64,000 bases of DNA from Ceratopteris richardii. Taxonomy: Eukaryota; Streptophyta; Polypodiopsida; Polypodiales; Pteridaceae. Below, piece by piece: positions 44,339-55,769 of the stretch. The position numbers were made by a program, and so were the translations under genes. How positions within the stretch are numbered: the first letter of the stretch is position 1; each line of letters begins with the position of its first letter. Where the stretch lies: assembly GCA_020310875.1 (NCBI GenBank), contig CM035417.1:106270779-106334778 (forward strand). The letters are read 5' to 3'. The notes beneath the pieces were generated by a model. The model saw only the letters and a program-made list of their open reading frames with translations. It searched no databases and was not told the origin of the DNA.

Positions 44339-47300
44339 ATGGCAGATCATGTGTCCATTGACAAATTGGACAGAGATAACTATCCTGCTTGGGTAATGAG
44401 GATGGAGGCCTTACTTATGAGTAAGGACTTAATGGTATATGTGACAGGTGAAGAGGAGAAGCCTAAATTTGAAGATGAAAGTCATCCAAGGAAGGAAGAG
44501 TTAGAAGCTTTGAAGCTATGGCAGAAGAGAGATGCAAGTGCAAGAGCTTATATATATAACACTATTACAGATCACTTGTTGCCACATATCAGAGGTTTAG
44601 AAACAGCTGAAGATATTTGGAATGCTTTGGAAGACCACTTCCAAAACACCACTAAAGCTAGGAAAGCTACCTTATGGTCAGAGTTCACCACATTCAAGAA
44701 GAAGCAAAATCAGAACATTAGTGATTATGTCACTAAGATGAAAGACTTGGCAGATAGCCTTGGATCTATTGATGAGGATATTGAAGATCATAGGTTGATA
44801 GCTCAATTACTTGCAGGATTAAGAGGTGATGAAAGATGGAAGCCTTTTGTACTTTCAACAGAACTTTCATTAAATCATTATGTGCCAGAATTAAATCAAT
44901 TACTTGGATTGATGCTCACATTTGAGCAAGACTTAAAGTCAGATGGAGACAAAGGTCAAAGTTCTGCAATGTATGTGAAGAACAAAAAGAAAGGAGATAA
45001 AGGCAAAGCAAAGGATGAAGAAGAGTCAACAACTCAAGCAAATTATGCAAGAGGAAGAGGTTTTGGCAGAGGTAAAGGTCGAGGTAATGGAAGAGGTAGA
45101 GGTAATCAGAACAATAACAAGAAGACATGTTGGATTTGTGGATTGAGCAATCATCTAGCATATGATTGTTGGCACAATCAACAAGGAGCAAATCAAAATC
45201 AGAACAACAATGGCAGAGGTAGAGGTGGAAGGTTTCAGAATCAATTTCAAAGAGGAAGACATAATTCAAGAGGAAGTTTTGGTAGAGGTGGTGGAAGAAA
45301 TTGGAATCAGAACCAATCATACAACACTACATATTACAATTATGCAAATGATACACAGAATGACAACCATACAACATTGATGATGAATTCAATTAGTTCA
45401 TCAGAGAAGGAGGATCTCAAGGTATTCTATATTGACTCTGGTTGTTCAAATCATTTATCAGGTAATATAGAATTATTGTCAGAATTGGAAGAAGGAAATT
45501 CAAGTCATACAGTACAAACAGGTGACAATACAAAACACAATGTGCATTCAATTGGAAAGGTGAAGTGCAGGAGTGGAGCTGATTTATTAACAAATGTTTT
45601 GTATGTTCCAACAATACCAAAGAATCTGATTAGTGTTGGACAAATAGTGGAAAAAGGTTTTCAAGTCAGATTTACAAATGAAGGGGTATTTGTTGAAGAT
45701 CCAGAGGATGCATACAAACCCATTGTTTGTGGTAAGAAGGAAGGTAGACTTTTTACTCTCAAAGTGCAAGGAAATGTTGGTCAAGCCCTAATTACACATG
45801 GTAATGAAGTAATTACAGAGTTAGATCTTTGGCATAAAAGATTGGGACATTTCAATGAAAGAGGAATCAAAACTATGGTGGAGAATCAATCTCTATTGGG
45901 ACTACCAAATGTAAAGAATCAACATATGATATACAAGTGTGAAGCTTGCCAGATGGGAAAAGCTCATAGACAACCATTTCAGAAGATAGGTTTCAAGCAT
46001 GATGGTTTGCTTGAACTCATACATACAGATGTATGGGGACCAACAAAAGAAGGTTCAATAAATGGATCTAGGTATTATGTTTTGTTTATTGATGATGCTA
46101 CAAGGTGGATAACCCTTTATGTTCTAAAGGAAAGATCAGAAGTCTTTGGAGCCTTCAAACATTTTCATGCTTATGCAGAAAGAGTTACAGGTCACAAACT
46201 CAAGAGGCTAAGGTCTGATGGAGGGGGAGAATACTTCTCCCAAGAATTTAATGACTATCTTTGGAATGCAGGTATCAAGAGAGAGATAACTTGCAGGTAT
46301 ACACCTCAACATAATGGGGTGGCAGAAAGGAGGAATAGAACATTGGTTGAATTTGCAAGAGCAATGTTAAAGGAAAAGAATTGCCCTAATTATCTTTGGG
46401 CTGAGGCTGTAAATACAGCCACATACCTTGTGAATAGGTTACCATGTGGAGCTTTGAATGGTATGACCCCTTATGAAGATTGGTGGGGTAAGAAACCAAC
46501 ACTTGACCATTGTAAAGTGTTTGGGTCAATTGCCTATGCTTATGTACCATCACAACTCAGACATAAGCTTGAACCAAAGGCAGAAAGATATGTGTTTATT
46601 GGGTATGATGAAAAGCAAATGGGTTATAGGCTATGGAGTCCTTTAACTAAACATTTTATTGTTTCCAGAGATGTGACCTTTGATGAACAGAAGAGTTGGT
46701 ATGCAGATAAAGAATGTGAGCTTGAAACATTTGAAGAAGAGATAAGAAGGAGTGCAAGAGGTAAGTCACATATGCAAATAGATGGAGATGAAGAACATAT
46801 GCAAGCAAGCACATCAAGAGTTGGATCATATAGAAGGAATGAAGATGGACCAATATTTGATGAAGAAGTACATCCAGATAGACATGAAGAGTGTGAACCA
46901 AGAAGGTCAACCAGAATAAGGAATCAACCTACAAGGTATTCATATGACACTTCTTACTTGACTCAGAAAAATTATGCTTACATGGTTAAGGAAGATGAAG
47001 AACCTCAAAGCTATGATGAAGCAAAGGGTAAGAGACAATGGGAAGTAGCAATGAAGGAAGAATTTGATGCTCTTGAAGAGAACAAAACTTGGGAACTTGT
47101 CCCAAAACCTAATGGTAAGAAAGTGATTGGAAACAAATGGGTTTACAAAGTTAAGAAGCATGCAGATGGAACTATAGCCAGATACAAAGCTAGATTGGTG
47201 GTTAAAGGCTATGCTCAAACATTTGGCATAGATTATGATGAGACATTCAGTCCTGTGGCAAAGATGTCAACTATAAGAACAATCATTGCCATTGCAGCAT

Positions 47301-48532
47301 CAAAAGGATGGACATTGAGTCAATTGGACATTAAGAATGCATTTTTGAATGGATATATATCAGATGAGGTTTACATGGAGCAACCTCAAGGGTTTGCAGA
47401 TCATAAGTTTCCAAATTATGTTTGCAGGTTGAGAAGAGCCCTTTATGGTTTGAAGCAAGCTCCAAGAGCTTGGAATTATAGACTTGTAAAGTATCTTAAT
47501 GACCTTGGGTATCAAAGTTCAAAGGCAGATGCAAGTTTACTTATCAAAAGAACAGATGAAGGTATGATCTACATTTGTATATATGTAGATGACATTATAA
47601 TTACAGGTACCTCAAATGAAGGAATCAAGGAGGTGAAGAAGCTACTTGAAAGAGAATTCAAGATAAGTGATCTAGGAAAATTGTCATATTTTCTTGGAAT
47701 GGAAATCACTTATGCAGAGCATGGCATTTATGTATCACAAGAAAGGTATCTCTTGAATCTTCTAAAGAAGTTCAACATGGAGAATTGCAGAGAGGCATCT
47801 ACACCATTAGAAGTCAATCACAAACTCAGTAGATATGTTGGTGCAGAGTTCAAAGACATGAGGAAGTATCAATCTTTAGTTGGAAGTTTGATTTATGCAA
47901 CTCTAACAAGGCCTGATCTTAGTTATGCAGTTGGTGTTCTTTCCCAATTCATGCATTGTCCAAAGGATCCACATTGGATTGCAAGTCAAAGAGTCCTTAG
48001 ATATATCAAAGGGACTTTGAAAGAAGGATTGTATTATCCTTTTACATCAGATATAAGATTGAGAGCCTATAGTGATTCAGATTGGGCAGGAAGTCAAGAT
48101 GACAGAAGGTCTACTCATGGCTACATGATATACATTGGAGATAAGCTTGTGAGTTGGTGTTCAAAGAAACAACACACAGTGGCCTTATCATCAACAGAAG
48201 CTGAATACAAAGGACTTGTGGAAGCAGCAAAGGAAGTCATATGGATGCAGACATTATTCAAAAGCTTGGGAATTGATCAAGGTATACCCATTATTCATGG
48301 AGATAACATGAGTTCATTATATCTTGCAGCAAATCCTGTGTTTCATGCAAGGACAAAGCACATAGAGATACAGTATCATTTTCTTAGAGAAAAGGTAATG
48401 GAGAAAGAGATTGAAGTGGTGTATACTTCCACAAAAGATCAGATTGCAGATATTATGACAAAAAGCTTGGATGGAGTAAAGACAAGTAAGTTCAAGGAGA
48501 TGGCAGGAATAAAAGAGAAGGAGATTATGTGA
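44339..48532 (+). CDS. Copia-5 Gag-Pol polyprotein, intact (1397 aa)
   Basis: ATG 44339 (MADHVSIDKLDRDNYPAW), 200 bp after the PBS, no internal stop. Gag 1-230; Arg/Gly-rich stretch; CCHC knuckle at 264-277 (CWICGLSNHLAYDC); protease D366 (YIDSGCSNH); integrase zinc region (HKRLGHFNERG...CEACQ); core with D564 (HTDVWGP), FIDDATRW and SDGGGEYF; RT with QLDIKNAFLNG, ALYGLKQAPRAW and YVDD at 1082-1085; RNase H with SDSDWAGSQDD, STEAEYKGL and HARTKHIEIQ. As known for copia, one polyprotein is cut by its own protease into particle, integration and reverse transcription proteins. Length is normal for the family. The leader (44139-44338) contains a short frame with no recognisable domain. Confidence 0.97.
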   Translation: MADHVSIDKLDRDNYPAWVMRMEALLMSKDLMVYVTGEEEKPKFEDESHPRKEELEALKLWQKRDASARAYIYNTITDHLLPHIRGLETAEDIWNALEDHFQNTTKARKATLWSEFTTFKKKQNQNISDYVTKMKDLADSLGSIDEDIEDHRLIAQLLAGLRGDERWKPFVLSTELSLNHYVPELNQLLGLMLTFEQDLKSDGDKGQSSAMYVKNKKKGDKGKAKDEEESTTQANYARGRGFGRGKGRGNGRGRGNQNNNKKTCWICGLSNHLAYDCWHNQQGANQNQNNNGRGRGGRFQNQFQRGRHNSRGSFGRGGGRNWNQNQSYNTTYYNYANDTQNDNHTTLMMNSISSSEKEDLKVFYIDSGCSNHLSGNIELLSELEEGNSSHTVQTGDNTKHNVHSIGKVKCRSGADLLTNVLYVPTIPKNLISVGQIVEKGFQVRFTNEGVFVEDPEDAYKPIVCGKKEGRLFTLKVQGNVGQALITHGNEVITELDLWHKRLGHFNERGIKTMVENQSLLGLPNVKNQHMIYKCEACQMGKAHRQPFQKIGFKHDGLLELIHTDVWGPTKEGSINGSRYYVLFIDDATRWITLYVLKERSEVFGAFKHFHAYAERVTGHKLKRLRSDGGGEYFSQEFNDYLWNAGIKREITCRYTPQHNGVAERRNRTLVEFARAMLKEKNCPNYLWAEAVNTATYLVNRLPCGALNGMTPYEDWWGKKPTLDHCKVFGSIAYAYVPSQLRHKLEPKAERYVFIGYDEKQMGYRLWSPLTKHFIVSRDVTFDEQKSWYADKECELETFEEEIRRSARGKSHMQIDGDEEHMQASTSRVGSYRRNEDGPIFDEEVHPDRHEECEPRRSTRIRNQPTRYSYDTSYLTQKNYAYMVKEDEEPQSYDEAKGKRQWEVAMKEEFDALEENKTWELVPKPNGKKVIGNKWVYKVKKHADGTIARYKARLVVKGYAQTFGIDYDETFSPVAKMSTIRTIIAIAASKGWTLSQLDIKNAFLNGYISDEVYMEQPQGFADHKFPNYVCRLRRALYGLKQAPRAWNYRLVKYLNDLGYQSSKADASLLIKRTDEGMIYICIYVDDIIITGTSNEGIKEVKKLLEREFKISDLGKLSYFLGMEITYAEHGIYVSQERYLLNLLKKFNMENCREASTPLEVNHKLSRYVGAEFKDMRKYQSLVGSLIYATLTRPDLSYAVGVLSQFMHCPKDPHWIASQRVLRYIKGTLKEGLYYPFTSDIRLRAYSDSDWAGSQDDRRSTHGYMIYIGDKLVSWCSKKQHTVALSSTEAEYKGLVEAAKEVIWMQTLFKSLGIDQGIPIIHGDNMSSLYLAANPVFHARTKHIEIQYHFLREKVMEKEIEVVYTSTKDQIADIMTKSLDGVKTSKFKEMAGIKEKEIM

Positions 48533-48560
48533 AGAAGTCAAATTATGCTAATTAGTGATT

Positions 48561-48569
48561 GAGGGGGAG
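48561..48569 (+). promoter_or_regulatory. Copia-5 polypurine tract
   Basis: gagggggag, one base before the 3' LTR. Confidence 0.92.
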
Positions 48570-48570
48570 C

Positions 48571-49583
48571 TGTTGGGGCTTCACTCACTAATTAGGCATT
48601 GATATATGAAGACATATGGAGACATATGATGGAGGAAAGAAGAAGTGAAGGAAAGACCTACAGAAAATCAAGCCTAAGTGAAGGGACAATTTCACTATTG
48701 TAAATTAGTGCAAAATTAGAGTCTAGATTTGTAATTGATCTTTAGAACTTACGAGTTCAAGTCTAGATGAATGTAAACCATAGGTATATAAGTTAATTTG
48801 AGTCAGAAACATGTATGAGAGAACTCAATTTTGTAGTTTGAGGGAGTAGAGAAAAGTCGTGTAATTTCTGAGAGAGATGGTGAGAGAAAACTTCTGAGTC
48901 TGATAGAGTTTTCCATGGCTGTAAGCAAAATTAGGCCAAGCCATTTTGTACACACCTTCTCTAATAATCAACACATGTTTGTGTAGAAGCATTGTGTCTA
49001 ATTCCTATTGTACATTGAGTCTCAAGTCATTTCATATGACTATGAAAGTTAGTTGACAGTTACGACTTTTCTGGCGCATATTTGACTGATCTTCTGAAGG
49101 TCAGATCTCGAAGCATGGTGTAAAGTTTTTGGTAAGTGATAGCTCGTTGGAAAGCTATAATCCTCAACTACATTTGGTCAAAAGATCTTTGAGAAACGGG
49201 ACGCGTACTCAGAGAAATCAGTTTAAGAGTGAAGGTATGTCAAATCGATGAAGTACATTTTCAGTTTTCAGACATAGTGTAAAGGTTGATACAAAATCAG
49301 AGGATTGTGAAGTTATTGCTTGAAAGTTTTGTTTGTTATGTGTTGCTTAACACTAGCAAGAACTTCTCTTAGCAAGTAATCAAAAGATTTGGCAAAGATT
49401 GAGCTAATACAGGTTAGATTGAAGGATTGAAGAAAAGGCGCAGATTTCTGTGAAGTGAAATTTTGATTTTCACTAAGTTCAGAGATGAAGACTCATAATG
49501 TGAGTGTTGCTAAGCTAATGGTGGTTATGGAGGTCTTCTAATACCACATTAGTTTAGTTCTTGTGGTGTTTTACACACCAACA
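48571..49583 (+). repeat. Copia-5 3' LTR (1013 bp)
   Basis: Full copy, TGTTGGGG to CCAACA, followed by the gtaga duplication and Gypsy-B coding sequence. Confidence 0.96.
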
Positions 49584-50511
49584 GTAGAGATAAGGTGATC
49601 TCACCTATACATTGAGTGATTGTTCCTCCTATTCCTATCAACTGTGCTATCGATGGACCTACTTCCTCCTTGATTTTCTGGGTCAAAGAAAGCTTGATAC
49701 AGCTTACGGCGGCTCCTGTGTCAATGAGAGCATCCACTAAATGGTACTCCGTTTTACCTGCTCCCAAATTTAAATATGGTTGCGTTCTCTGTGAACCTAG
49801 GTTTTGAGTGGCTCTAAAATTAGGCATCGGGATGAGTTCTTCTCCTAATCGATATCTCTCATCTCGCTCTCTCATCCACTCTTTCCGTTTCTTTATTCTT
49901 TCCAATGCTTCCTGTCTCGCTTCTTCTCGTATCCTTTCCTCCTCTATGCGTCTATTCTTGCCTTTGATTAATCGAGACATTGTTTCTTTGGTCAATGGTT
50001 CTATATATTTTTTTACTCTACATCCACTGATGTAGTTTGGTAATACTTCTCCATCTAAGGTTGCTAAGCTGATGGCTCCACTTGTAGATATACGATTAAT
50101 GATTAATGGACCATATCCTCTCTTCTGCAACTTCTTAGCGTGCTGTTTCAAGGTGTATACCAAAACTAAATCTCCTTCCTTCAAATTTTTGTCCTTAATG
50201 TGCGCATCAAAGTAGGCTTTCTGTCGTCGTTTAGCAGCATAAATGCCTGCTACTGCTTGTAACCTAGTTTCGTGAAGCTTTTCTATTTGATCCAATTGAG
50301 CTGATAGTTCATGTCCTGTCCACTCGTAAGTAGTTGCTACTCTCAGAGTGGGAATTAAGAAATCAATTGGAAAAATAGCATTTTGTCCATATACTAAGTT
50401 AAAAGGAGTAGTGCCTATGGCGGTTTTATAGGCTACTCAAAATGCCCATAAAGCATGATGTAACTGCTTATCCCAATCTGATCTACCATTGTTAACAATT
50501 TTGGTGAGAGC
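49584..50511 (-). pseudogene. Gypsy-B Pol: integrase C-terminus and start of second protease
   Basis: Between Copia-6 and Copia-5. Continues the integrase core (LTKIVNNGRSDWDKQLHHAL) with TGA at 50437-50439 where Gypsy-A has an Arg codon (CGA to TGA type). Then TLRVATTYEW, a GPY-like domain (KRGYGPLIINRISTSGA), a charged helix (RIEEERIREEARQEALERI) and the second retropepsin-like domain starting LNLGAGKTEYHLVDALIDTGAAVS (DTG at 49714-49722) up to IGEITLSL. Copia-5 then splits the domain. The order is the same as in Gypsy-A. Confidence 0.9.
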
Positions 50512-51517
50512 TGATGGGGGAAGTATCTCAACCCCTAAGCAACGATGAAGCGCGAATGACCTCCACAGGTATCCTTCTTTGACCTCTGCACACCAAAAAT
50601 GCTCTTACTCAGAGCTTATGCAGAGAACTCCAGTGAGCTTTTGTAAACCTGTAGTAGACACCAAGGGCTTTCCAACAAAACAAATTTCACTTGAAATGGA
50701 TGCTTACACAAAGAGAAACAATGTCTACAACATGAGCTAGTTGAATGCTCACAACTGCTAGTCAAGCAGAGACCTCACTTCACTCCAGCAAACTTTTCTC
50801 AGAGATTATACAGAGAATGAATCTCAAACTTAAGTCAACTTTAGAGCACTCTAATAGCTACCCAATGACACCAAAATCATAGCAAATGGATACATAGAGA
50901 AGGAGAACCAGCCCTTACAACAGAGAGCAAAATATTTCCAACAGAGCCTACACAAAGAGAGAGATATCAATCACACAACTTCACTAAAATGAATGTTGCT
51001 CCCAGGTTACTCAGAGAATGCTCTAGAGAATCAGTAATCATAAAATAGACTCTTATAGCTATCCAATGAGACAAGAATTACATCAAATGGATACCATATG
51101 AGGGAGAACCAATGCTAACAACTTAGGGGTAGAGAGTTGCAACACTGCCTGCGCACACACATAGATATGCCTACTAAAAGAAAACAAACAAGCAAGCAAG
51201 GGGGTTGCTTAAGCAAGGGGCTTGCTTATCACAACTCCAGCACTTAGTGCTCACTTTACATGAGCTAAAACTCCAAGAAGATAGCCCAAAAGAAGTCGGG
51301 ATACATGCTCCTTTTATAGTGAGAGGTGTGCCCCTAAAATCTAGGAACTACCTTTCCAAATCAGCCTCCTAACTTGGAGGAATTAGTTGAGATGACTTGG
51401 GGAGTGGTTGAGTGACTTTTCTTGATGGAATCTCATGGCTTTTGGCTTCCTTTGATTGCTCCACATGTCCATAAAAGATTCCCCACGAATTTTTAGCTTG
51501 AAGCTTGACTTTTAACA
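50512..51517 (-). repeat. Copia-6 3' LTR (1006 bp)
   Basis: Plus strand TGATGGGG to TTTAACA, followed by ctccccctc (51518-51526), the complement of the polypurine tract. Confidence 0.95.
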
Positions 51518-51545
51518 CTCCCCCTCAAGCTTCAATTCTTCATCC

Positions 51546-54500
51546 TCATCCAAGCTCCTTCATGTTGATGCATTGCTTGAATTTTGAAATCTTCATCCCA
51601 TCCAAAGCCTTTGTAAACATGTCCGCAACTTGGTCCTTGGTACCAATATGATGTACTGAAACTTCCTTGGATATCACCTTTTCCCTTATGAAGTGATAGT
51701 GCACTTCAATATGCTTGGTTCTAGCATGATAGACAGGGTTCGATGCTAGATGAATGCTACTCATGTTGTCACAAAAAATTGGATATGTGTCAACTTGCAA
51801 ATTAAGCTCCATAAATAACTTCTTAATCCACATTAGCTCACATGTGACTTGAGCCAAAGCTCTATACTCAGCCTCGGTGGAAGATAATGCCACCGTGGGT
51901 TGCTTCTTTGAAATCCATGAGATGATCTTGCTACCTAGCATGACTAGGTAACCACTTGTACTCCTTCTATCTTCCTTCGAACCAGCCCAATCGGCATCGG
52001 AATAAGCTTTGACCTGCATATCATCATCAAATGAGTAGAACAATCCTTCATTTATAGTGGCTTTGAGATATCGCAACATTCTTCTTGCAGCTTGCAAGTG
52101 TGTAGTCCTTGGACTATGCATAAATTGTGATAACACTCCAACTCCATATGCTATGTCGGGCCTGGTTATTGTGGCATAATTGAAAGAGCCTACAATAGAT
52201 CGATACAAAGTTACATCCTCTAATGGCTCTCCATCAATGGAGCTTAGCTTTACATTAACTTCCATGGGATTTGAAATAGGCTTGCAATGTAGCATCCCAA
52301 ACCTCTCAAGTAGGTCTAGAATATACTTCCTTTGTATGAGCATAATACCTTCTTCTTTGTATACAACTTCAATGCCAAGAAAATACCTAAGATCTCCAAG
52401 ATCAGAGATCCTAAACTCCTTTCCAAGCTTTGCCTTGATCTCCTCAATGCCCTTTGTATCATTACCTGTAATGATAAGATCATCTACATACACACACATG
52501 TAGACCACAAGTTCTCCTCTTTGTTTGATGAAGAGAGATGGATCCGCCTTGCATTGATTGTAACCACATTTGATCAAATAGTCCACCAATCTTTGGTTCC
52601 AAGCCCTTGGAGCTTGCTTTAGGCCATAAAGTGCCTTCTTCAACCTACAAACATGATGTGGAAACTCTTTATGAACAAAACCTAGTGGTTGCTCCATGTA
52701 TACCTCTTCTTCCAAGTCTCCATTGAGAAAGGCATTCTTGATATCCAATTGGAAGAGCTTCCATCCTTTGCTAGCAGCCATTGCAATGAGTGTCCTAATG
52801 GTGCTCATCTTTGCCACGGGGCTGAATGTCTCTTCAAAGTCCACTCCATAGGTTTGTGCAAAACCCTTGGCCACCAATCTTGCTTTGAACCTAGAAATAG
52901 ATCCATCTGAATTCCTCTTTACTTTATACACCCACTTATTACCTATTACCTTCATGTTCTCCTTCTTGGGCACTAGAGTCCATGTTTGATTTTCCTCAAG
53001 TGCGTCGATCTCTTCTTGCATTGCCTCTTTCCATTCGGTGTACCTGCTTGCAACTTCATAGCAATCAGGCTCATGATCTTCTACTACTTTGTTCATATAT
53101 GCATAATGTGTTGCCATGTATGAATCATAAGTAAACCTTTGAGTTGGATACTTAACTCTAGAAGACTTCCTTTCTTCACCTTTTGGAGGAATAAACCTCC
53201 TTTGCCTTGGGAACTTGATCTCTTTCTTTGACGTGGCTTCTTTCTCCATCATGTGTCCTTCATCATCTTCAACTTCATTACCTTCTTCATCCAACTCCAC
53301 CAATGTTGCTTTGCCTTTGTTGATTGATTGTGCTTCATAGCTTGATGAAGATCTCCCCCTCCATGGTGAGTTCATGCTTGAACTATCTTCATTGATGGAA
53401 CACCTTGGGCCGCTTAGCTCTAGGTCGATTTGTTCTTCATCATGTCCATGCTTTTCTTCTTCATAGTCCTGCATACAATCATACTTCTTATACCAAGGGA
53501 GTAGCTCATCAAATGCTACATCCCTTGATATCCTCAAGTCCTTTGTGTTTGGGTTGAAGCACCTGTAACCTTTATGATCATTTGAATATCCTAGAAACAC
53601 ACACTTTTCTGCCTTTGGTTGTAGCTTGTGCCTCAATTCACTTGGCACATGTACATAACAAGTACATCCAAATATCTTCAAGTGGGAAAGATCAGGTTTC
53701 TTACCATAATAGGCTTGATATGGTGTCAAGCCATGGATCCCTGAGGTAGGAGCCCTATTCATTAGATACATGGCGGTATTTGCTGCATCACTCCAAAACA
53801 TGTTAGGTACATTCATCTCATTAAGCATTGCTCTAGCGATCTCGGCAATGTATCTATTCTTTCTCTCTGCTACTCCATTTTGTTGGGGTGTGTACCTGCA
53901 TGTTACTTGCCTCTTGATGCCTTGATCCATTAAAAAATCAGAAAACTCATTTGAGAAATATTCTCCCCCTCCATCGGACCTTAGCTTCTTGATATATGTA
54001 CCTGTTTCCTTCTCTACCACTGCCTTGAATGCTTTGAAACATGTAAACACATCTGATTTGTTTTTGATGAAATAAAACCAAACCATCCTTGTGCAATCAT
54101 CTATAAAAGTGACAAAGTACTTGTTACCTCCAATGGATTGCTCTTTCGTTGGCCCCCACACATCTGTATGTATCAACTCCAATGGATGTTGGCTTATGTA
54201 GCCACTCTTCTTGAATGGAAGTCTCGCTTGCTTCCCTAGTTGACAAGATTCACATAAATGCTTCATACCTTGTCCTTGGAAGTTGGGAAGACCTTCAACC
54301 AGCCTCTTGAATTGCATTTCCTTAATTCTTTGTATGTTGATGTGACCTATCCTCTTGTGCCACAAGTCCAACTCCGAAATCCTCTTGTTTCCATATGTGA
54401 AGTAGACATGTTGAGTAGAATGAGAATTTACCTCCAAAGTGAAGAGTCTCCCTTGCTTCTTTCCTCTTGCTATGACCTTGTAACCTTGCTTAGGGTTCTC

Positions 54501-55769
54501 CACAAAGCATCCACCTTTGTTGAACCTTACTTGATAGCCTCTTTCAACCATTTGCCCAACGGACACCAAGTTCTTTGTGATGGTAGGTACATGCAAGACA
54601 TCCTTGAGACATATTCCTTCCTCCTTGTCATCCAAAGCTACATCTCCAACATGGGAGATCTCATGGGCTGTATCATCACCTGTTTCTACATGTCCTTTAC
54701 CTTTGGGAACATGTAGATTAGTAAACCAAGAAGCATTGCAACTCATATGGTTGCTACATCCACTATCAATATACCAAGTGTTATCTACTTTGCTTGAATT
54801 CCCATTCATGTGCATCATCAAGAGATTGTCATTTTCTGAACTTGTAGAAGCATAATTACCTTGGCCTTTGTATGAAGAACCTTGATTATAGTTCCTTTGG
54901 TTTCCTCCTTGGTAGCAATCTCTAGCATAGTGGCCAAACTTGCCACATATGTAACATCCTTCGCCATCTTGATTCCTGTTTTGTTGATGTCGTCCTCCTC
55001 TTCCTCTTGATCTTCCTCTCCCTCTTTGTGATGAGGTGCCTTGGTCATGTCCTTGATTTCTTGAGTGGCCTTGCCTTCCTCCAAACCTTCCTTTGCCCCT
55101 TCCTTGTCCTTGTCTTCCTTTGCCCCTTTGATTACCTGCATAGAAAACTTGTGCATCTTTGCTTTTAGTTGAACTTCCACCTATGTTCATTTCTTCGGTG
55201 ACCATGAGAGCAACCAATTGCTCAAAATCAGGAAGATTATCCCTTACATAAACTGAAGTGGTAAAGGGTTTCCACTTCTCATCATCTCTCAAACCATTGA
55301 GAGTATAAGCCACAAGATCGTCATCGTCTACGTGGCTTCCAATGGATCCCAATGCATCTGATAACTCCTTGACCTTAAGTATGTAGTCATTTATGCTACT
55401 CCCTGAGCTCTTCCTAAGGTTGTTGAGCTCATTCTTGAGTTGGATCTTCCTTGCTTTGGTGCTTGTTGAATAAAGCCTTTCAAGTGTCTCCCATACCTTC
55501 ATGCTTGAATCTAGGTCTTGGATATGGCCGATCATGCTATTGCTAATGTGTTGGGAAAGAATAAAAATAACCCTCTTGTCTCTTTCATTCCATTCCCTAA
55601 AGGCCCTTCTCTGGTCATTGGTTGGATTCTCATCCAACCTAGGTCTTGGTTCACTTCCACTAATCAAACCCCAAAGGCCCTTGCCCATAAGATAGTTGGA
55701 GACCCTAAATCTCCATGGTTGATAGTTACCTTTGTCTAGCTTTTCAATTTGAGTGTTGAAGTCTCCCAT
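51546..55769 (-). CDS. Copia-6 Gag-Pol polyprotein, intact (1407 aa)
   Basis: Start MGDFNTQIEKLDKGNYQPW, no internal stop. Gag about 1-200; Gly/Arg/Gln-rich stretch; CCHC knuckle CYICGKFGHYARDC (about 54915-54958); protease TWYIDSGCSNH; integrase zinc region (HKRIGHINIQR...CESCQ); core HTDVWGP, FIDDCTRM, SDGGGEYF; long acidic linker; RT with QLDIKNAFLNG, ALYGLKQAPRAW and YVDDLIITGND (about 52470-52502); RNase H with YSDADWAGSKEDRRSTSGY, STEAEYRAL and HARTKHIEVHYH. Function as for other copia polyproteins. The knuckle and integrase differ enough from Copia-1 and Copia-5 to place it in a third lineage. Ends 19 bp before the polypurine tract. Confidence 0.97.
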   Translation of the reverse strand: MGDFNTQIEKLDKGNYQPWRFRVSNYLMGKGLWGLISGSEPRPRLDENPTNDQRRAFREWNERDKRVIFILSQHISNSMIGHIQDLDSSMKVWETLERLYSTSTKARKIQLKNELNNLRKSSGSSINDYILKVKELSDALGSIGSHVDDDDLVAYTLNGLRDDEKWKPFTTSVYVRDNLPDFEQLVALMVTEEMNIGGSSTKSKDAQVFYAGNQRGKGRQGQGRGKGRFGGRQGHSRNQGHDQGTSSQRGRGRSRGRGGRHQQNRNQDGEGCYICGKFGHYARDCYQGGNQRNYNQGSSYKGQGNYASTSSENDNLLMMHMNGNSSKVDNTWYIDSGCSNHMSCNASWFTNLHVPKGKGHVETGDDTAHEISHVGDVALDDKEEGICLKDVLHVPTITKNLVSVGQMVERGYQVRFNKGGCFVENPKQGYKVIARGKKQGRLFTLEVNSHSTQHVYFTYGNKRISELDLWHKRIGHINIQRIKEMQFKRLVEGLPNFQGQGMKHLCESCQLGKQARLPFKKSGYISQHPLELIHTDVWGPTKEQSIGGNKYFVTFIDDCTRMVWFYFIKNKSDVFTCFKAFKAVVEKETGTYIKKLRSDGGGEYFSNEFSDFLMDQGIKRQVTCRYTPQQNGVAERKNRYIAEIARAMLNEMNVPNMFWSDAANTAMYLMNRAPTSGIHGLTPYQAYYGKKPDLSHLKIFGCTCYVHVPSELRHKLQPKAEKCVFLGYSNDHKGYRCFNPNTKDLRISRDVAFDELLPWYKKYDCMQDYEEEKHGHDEEQIDLELSGPRCSINEDSSSMNSPWRGRSSSSYEAQSINKGKATLVELDEEGNEVEDDEGHMMEKEATSKKEIKFPRQRRFIPPKGEERKSSRVKYPTQRFTYDSYMATHYAYMNKVVEDHEPDCYEVASRYTEWKEAMQEEIDALEENQTWTLVPKKENMKVIGNKWVYKVKRNSDGSISRFKARLVAKGFAQTYGVDFEETFSPVAKMSTIRTLIAMAASKGWKLFQLDIKNAFLNGDLEEEVYMEQPLGFVHKEFPHHVCRLKKALYGLKQAPRAWNQRLVDYLIKCGYNQCKADPSLFIKQRGELVVYMCVYVDDLIITGNDTKGIEEIKAKLGKEFRISDLGDLRYFLGIEVVYKEEGIMLIQRKYILDLLERFGMLHCKPISNPMEVNVKLSSIDGEPLEDVTLYRSIVGSFNYATITRPDIAYGVGVLSQFMHSPRTTHLQAARRMLRYLKATINEGLFYSFDDDMQVKAYSDADWAGSKEDRRSTSGYLVMLGSKIISWISKKQPTVALSSTEAEYRALAQVTCELMWIKKLFMELNLQVDTYPIFCDNMSSIHLASNPVYHARTKHIEVHYHFIREKVISKEVSVHHIGTKDQVADMFTKALDGMKISKFKQCINMKELG

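Larger units (their letters stand above)
43112..49583 (+). mobile_element. Copia-5: complete young Ty1/copia element
   Basis: 6472 bp flanked by gtaga on both sides (43107-43111 and 49584-49588). Two 1013-bp LTRs, initiator-Met PBS, single intact polyprotein ORF and a polypurine tract. I found about three LTR differences. It interrupts the second protease of Gypsy-B. All parts known to be needed for an autonomous copia element are visible. Confidence 0.97.
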
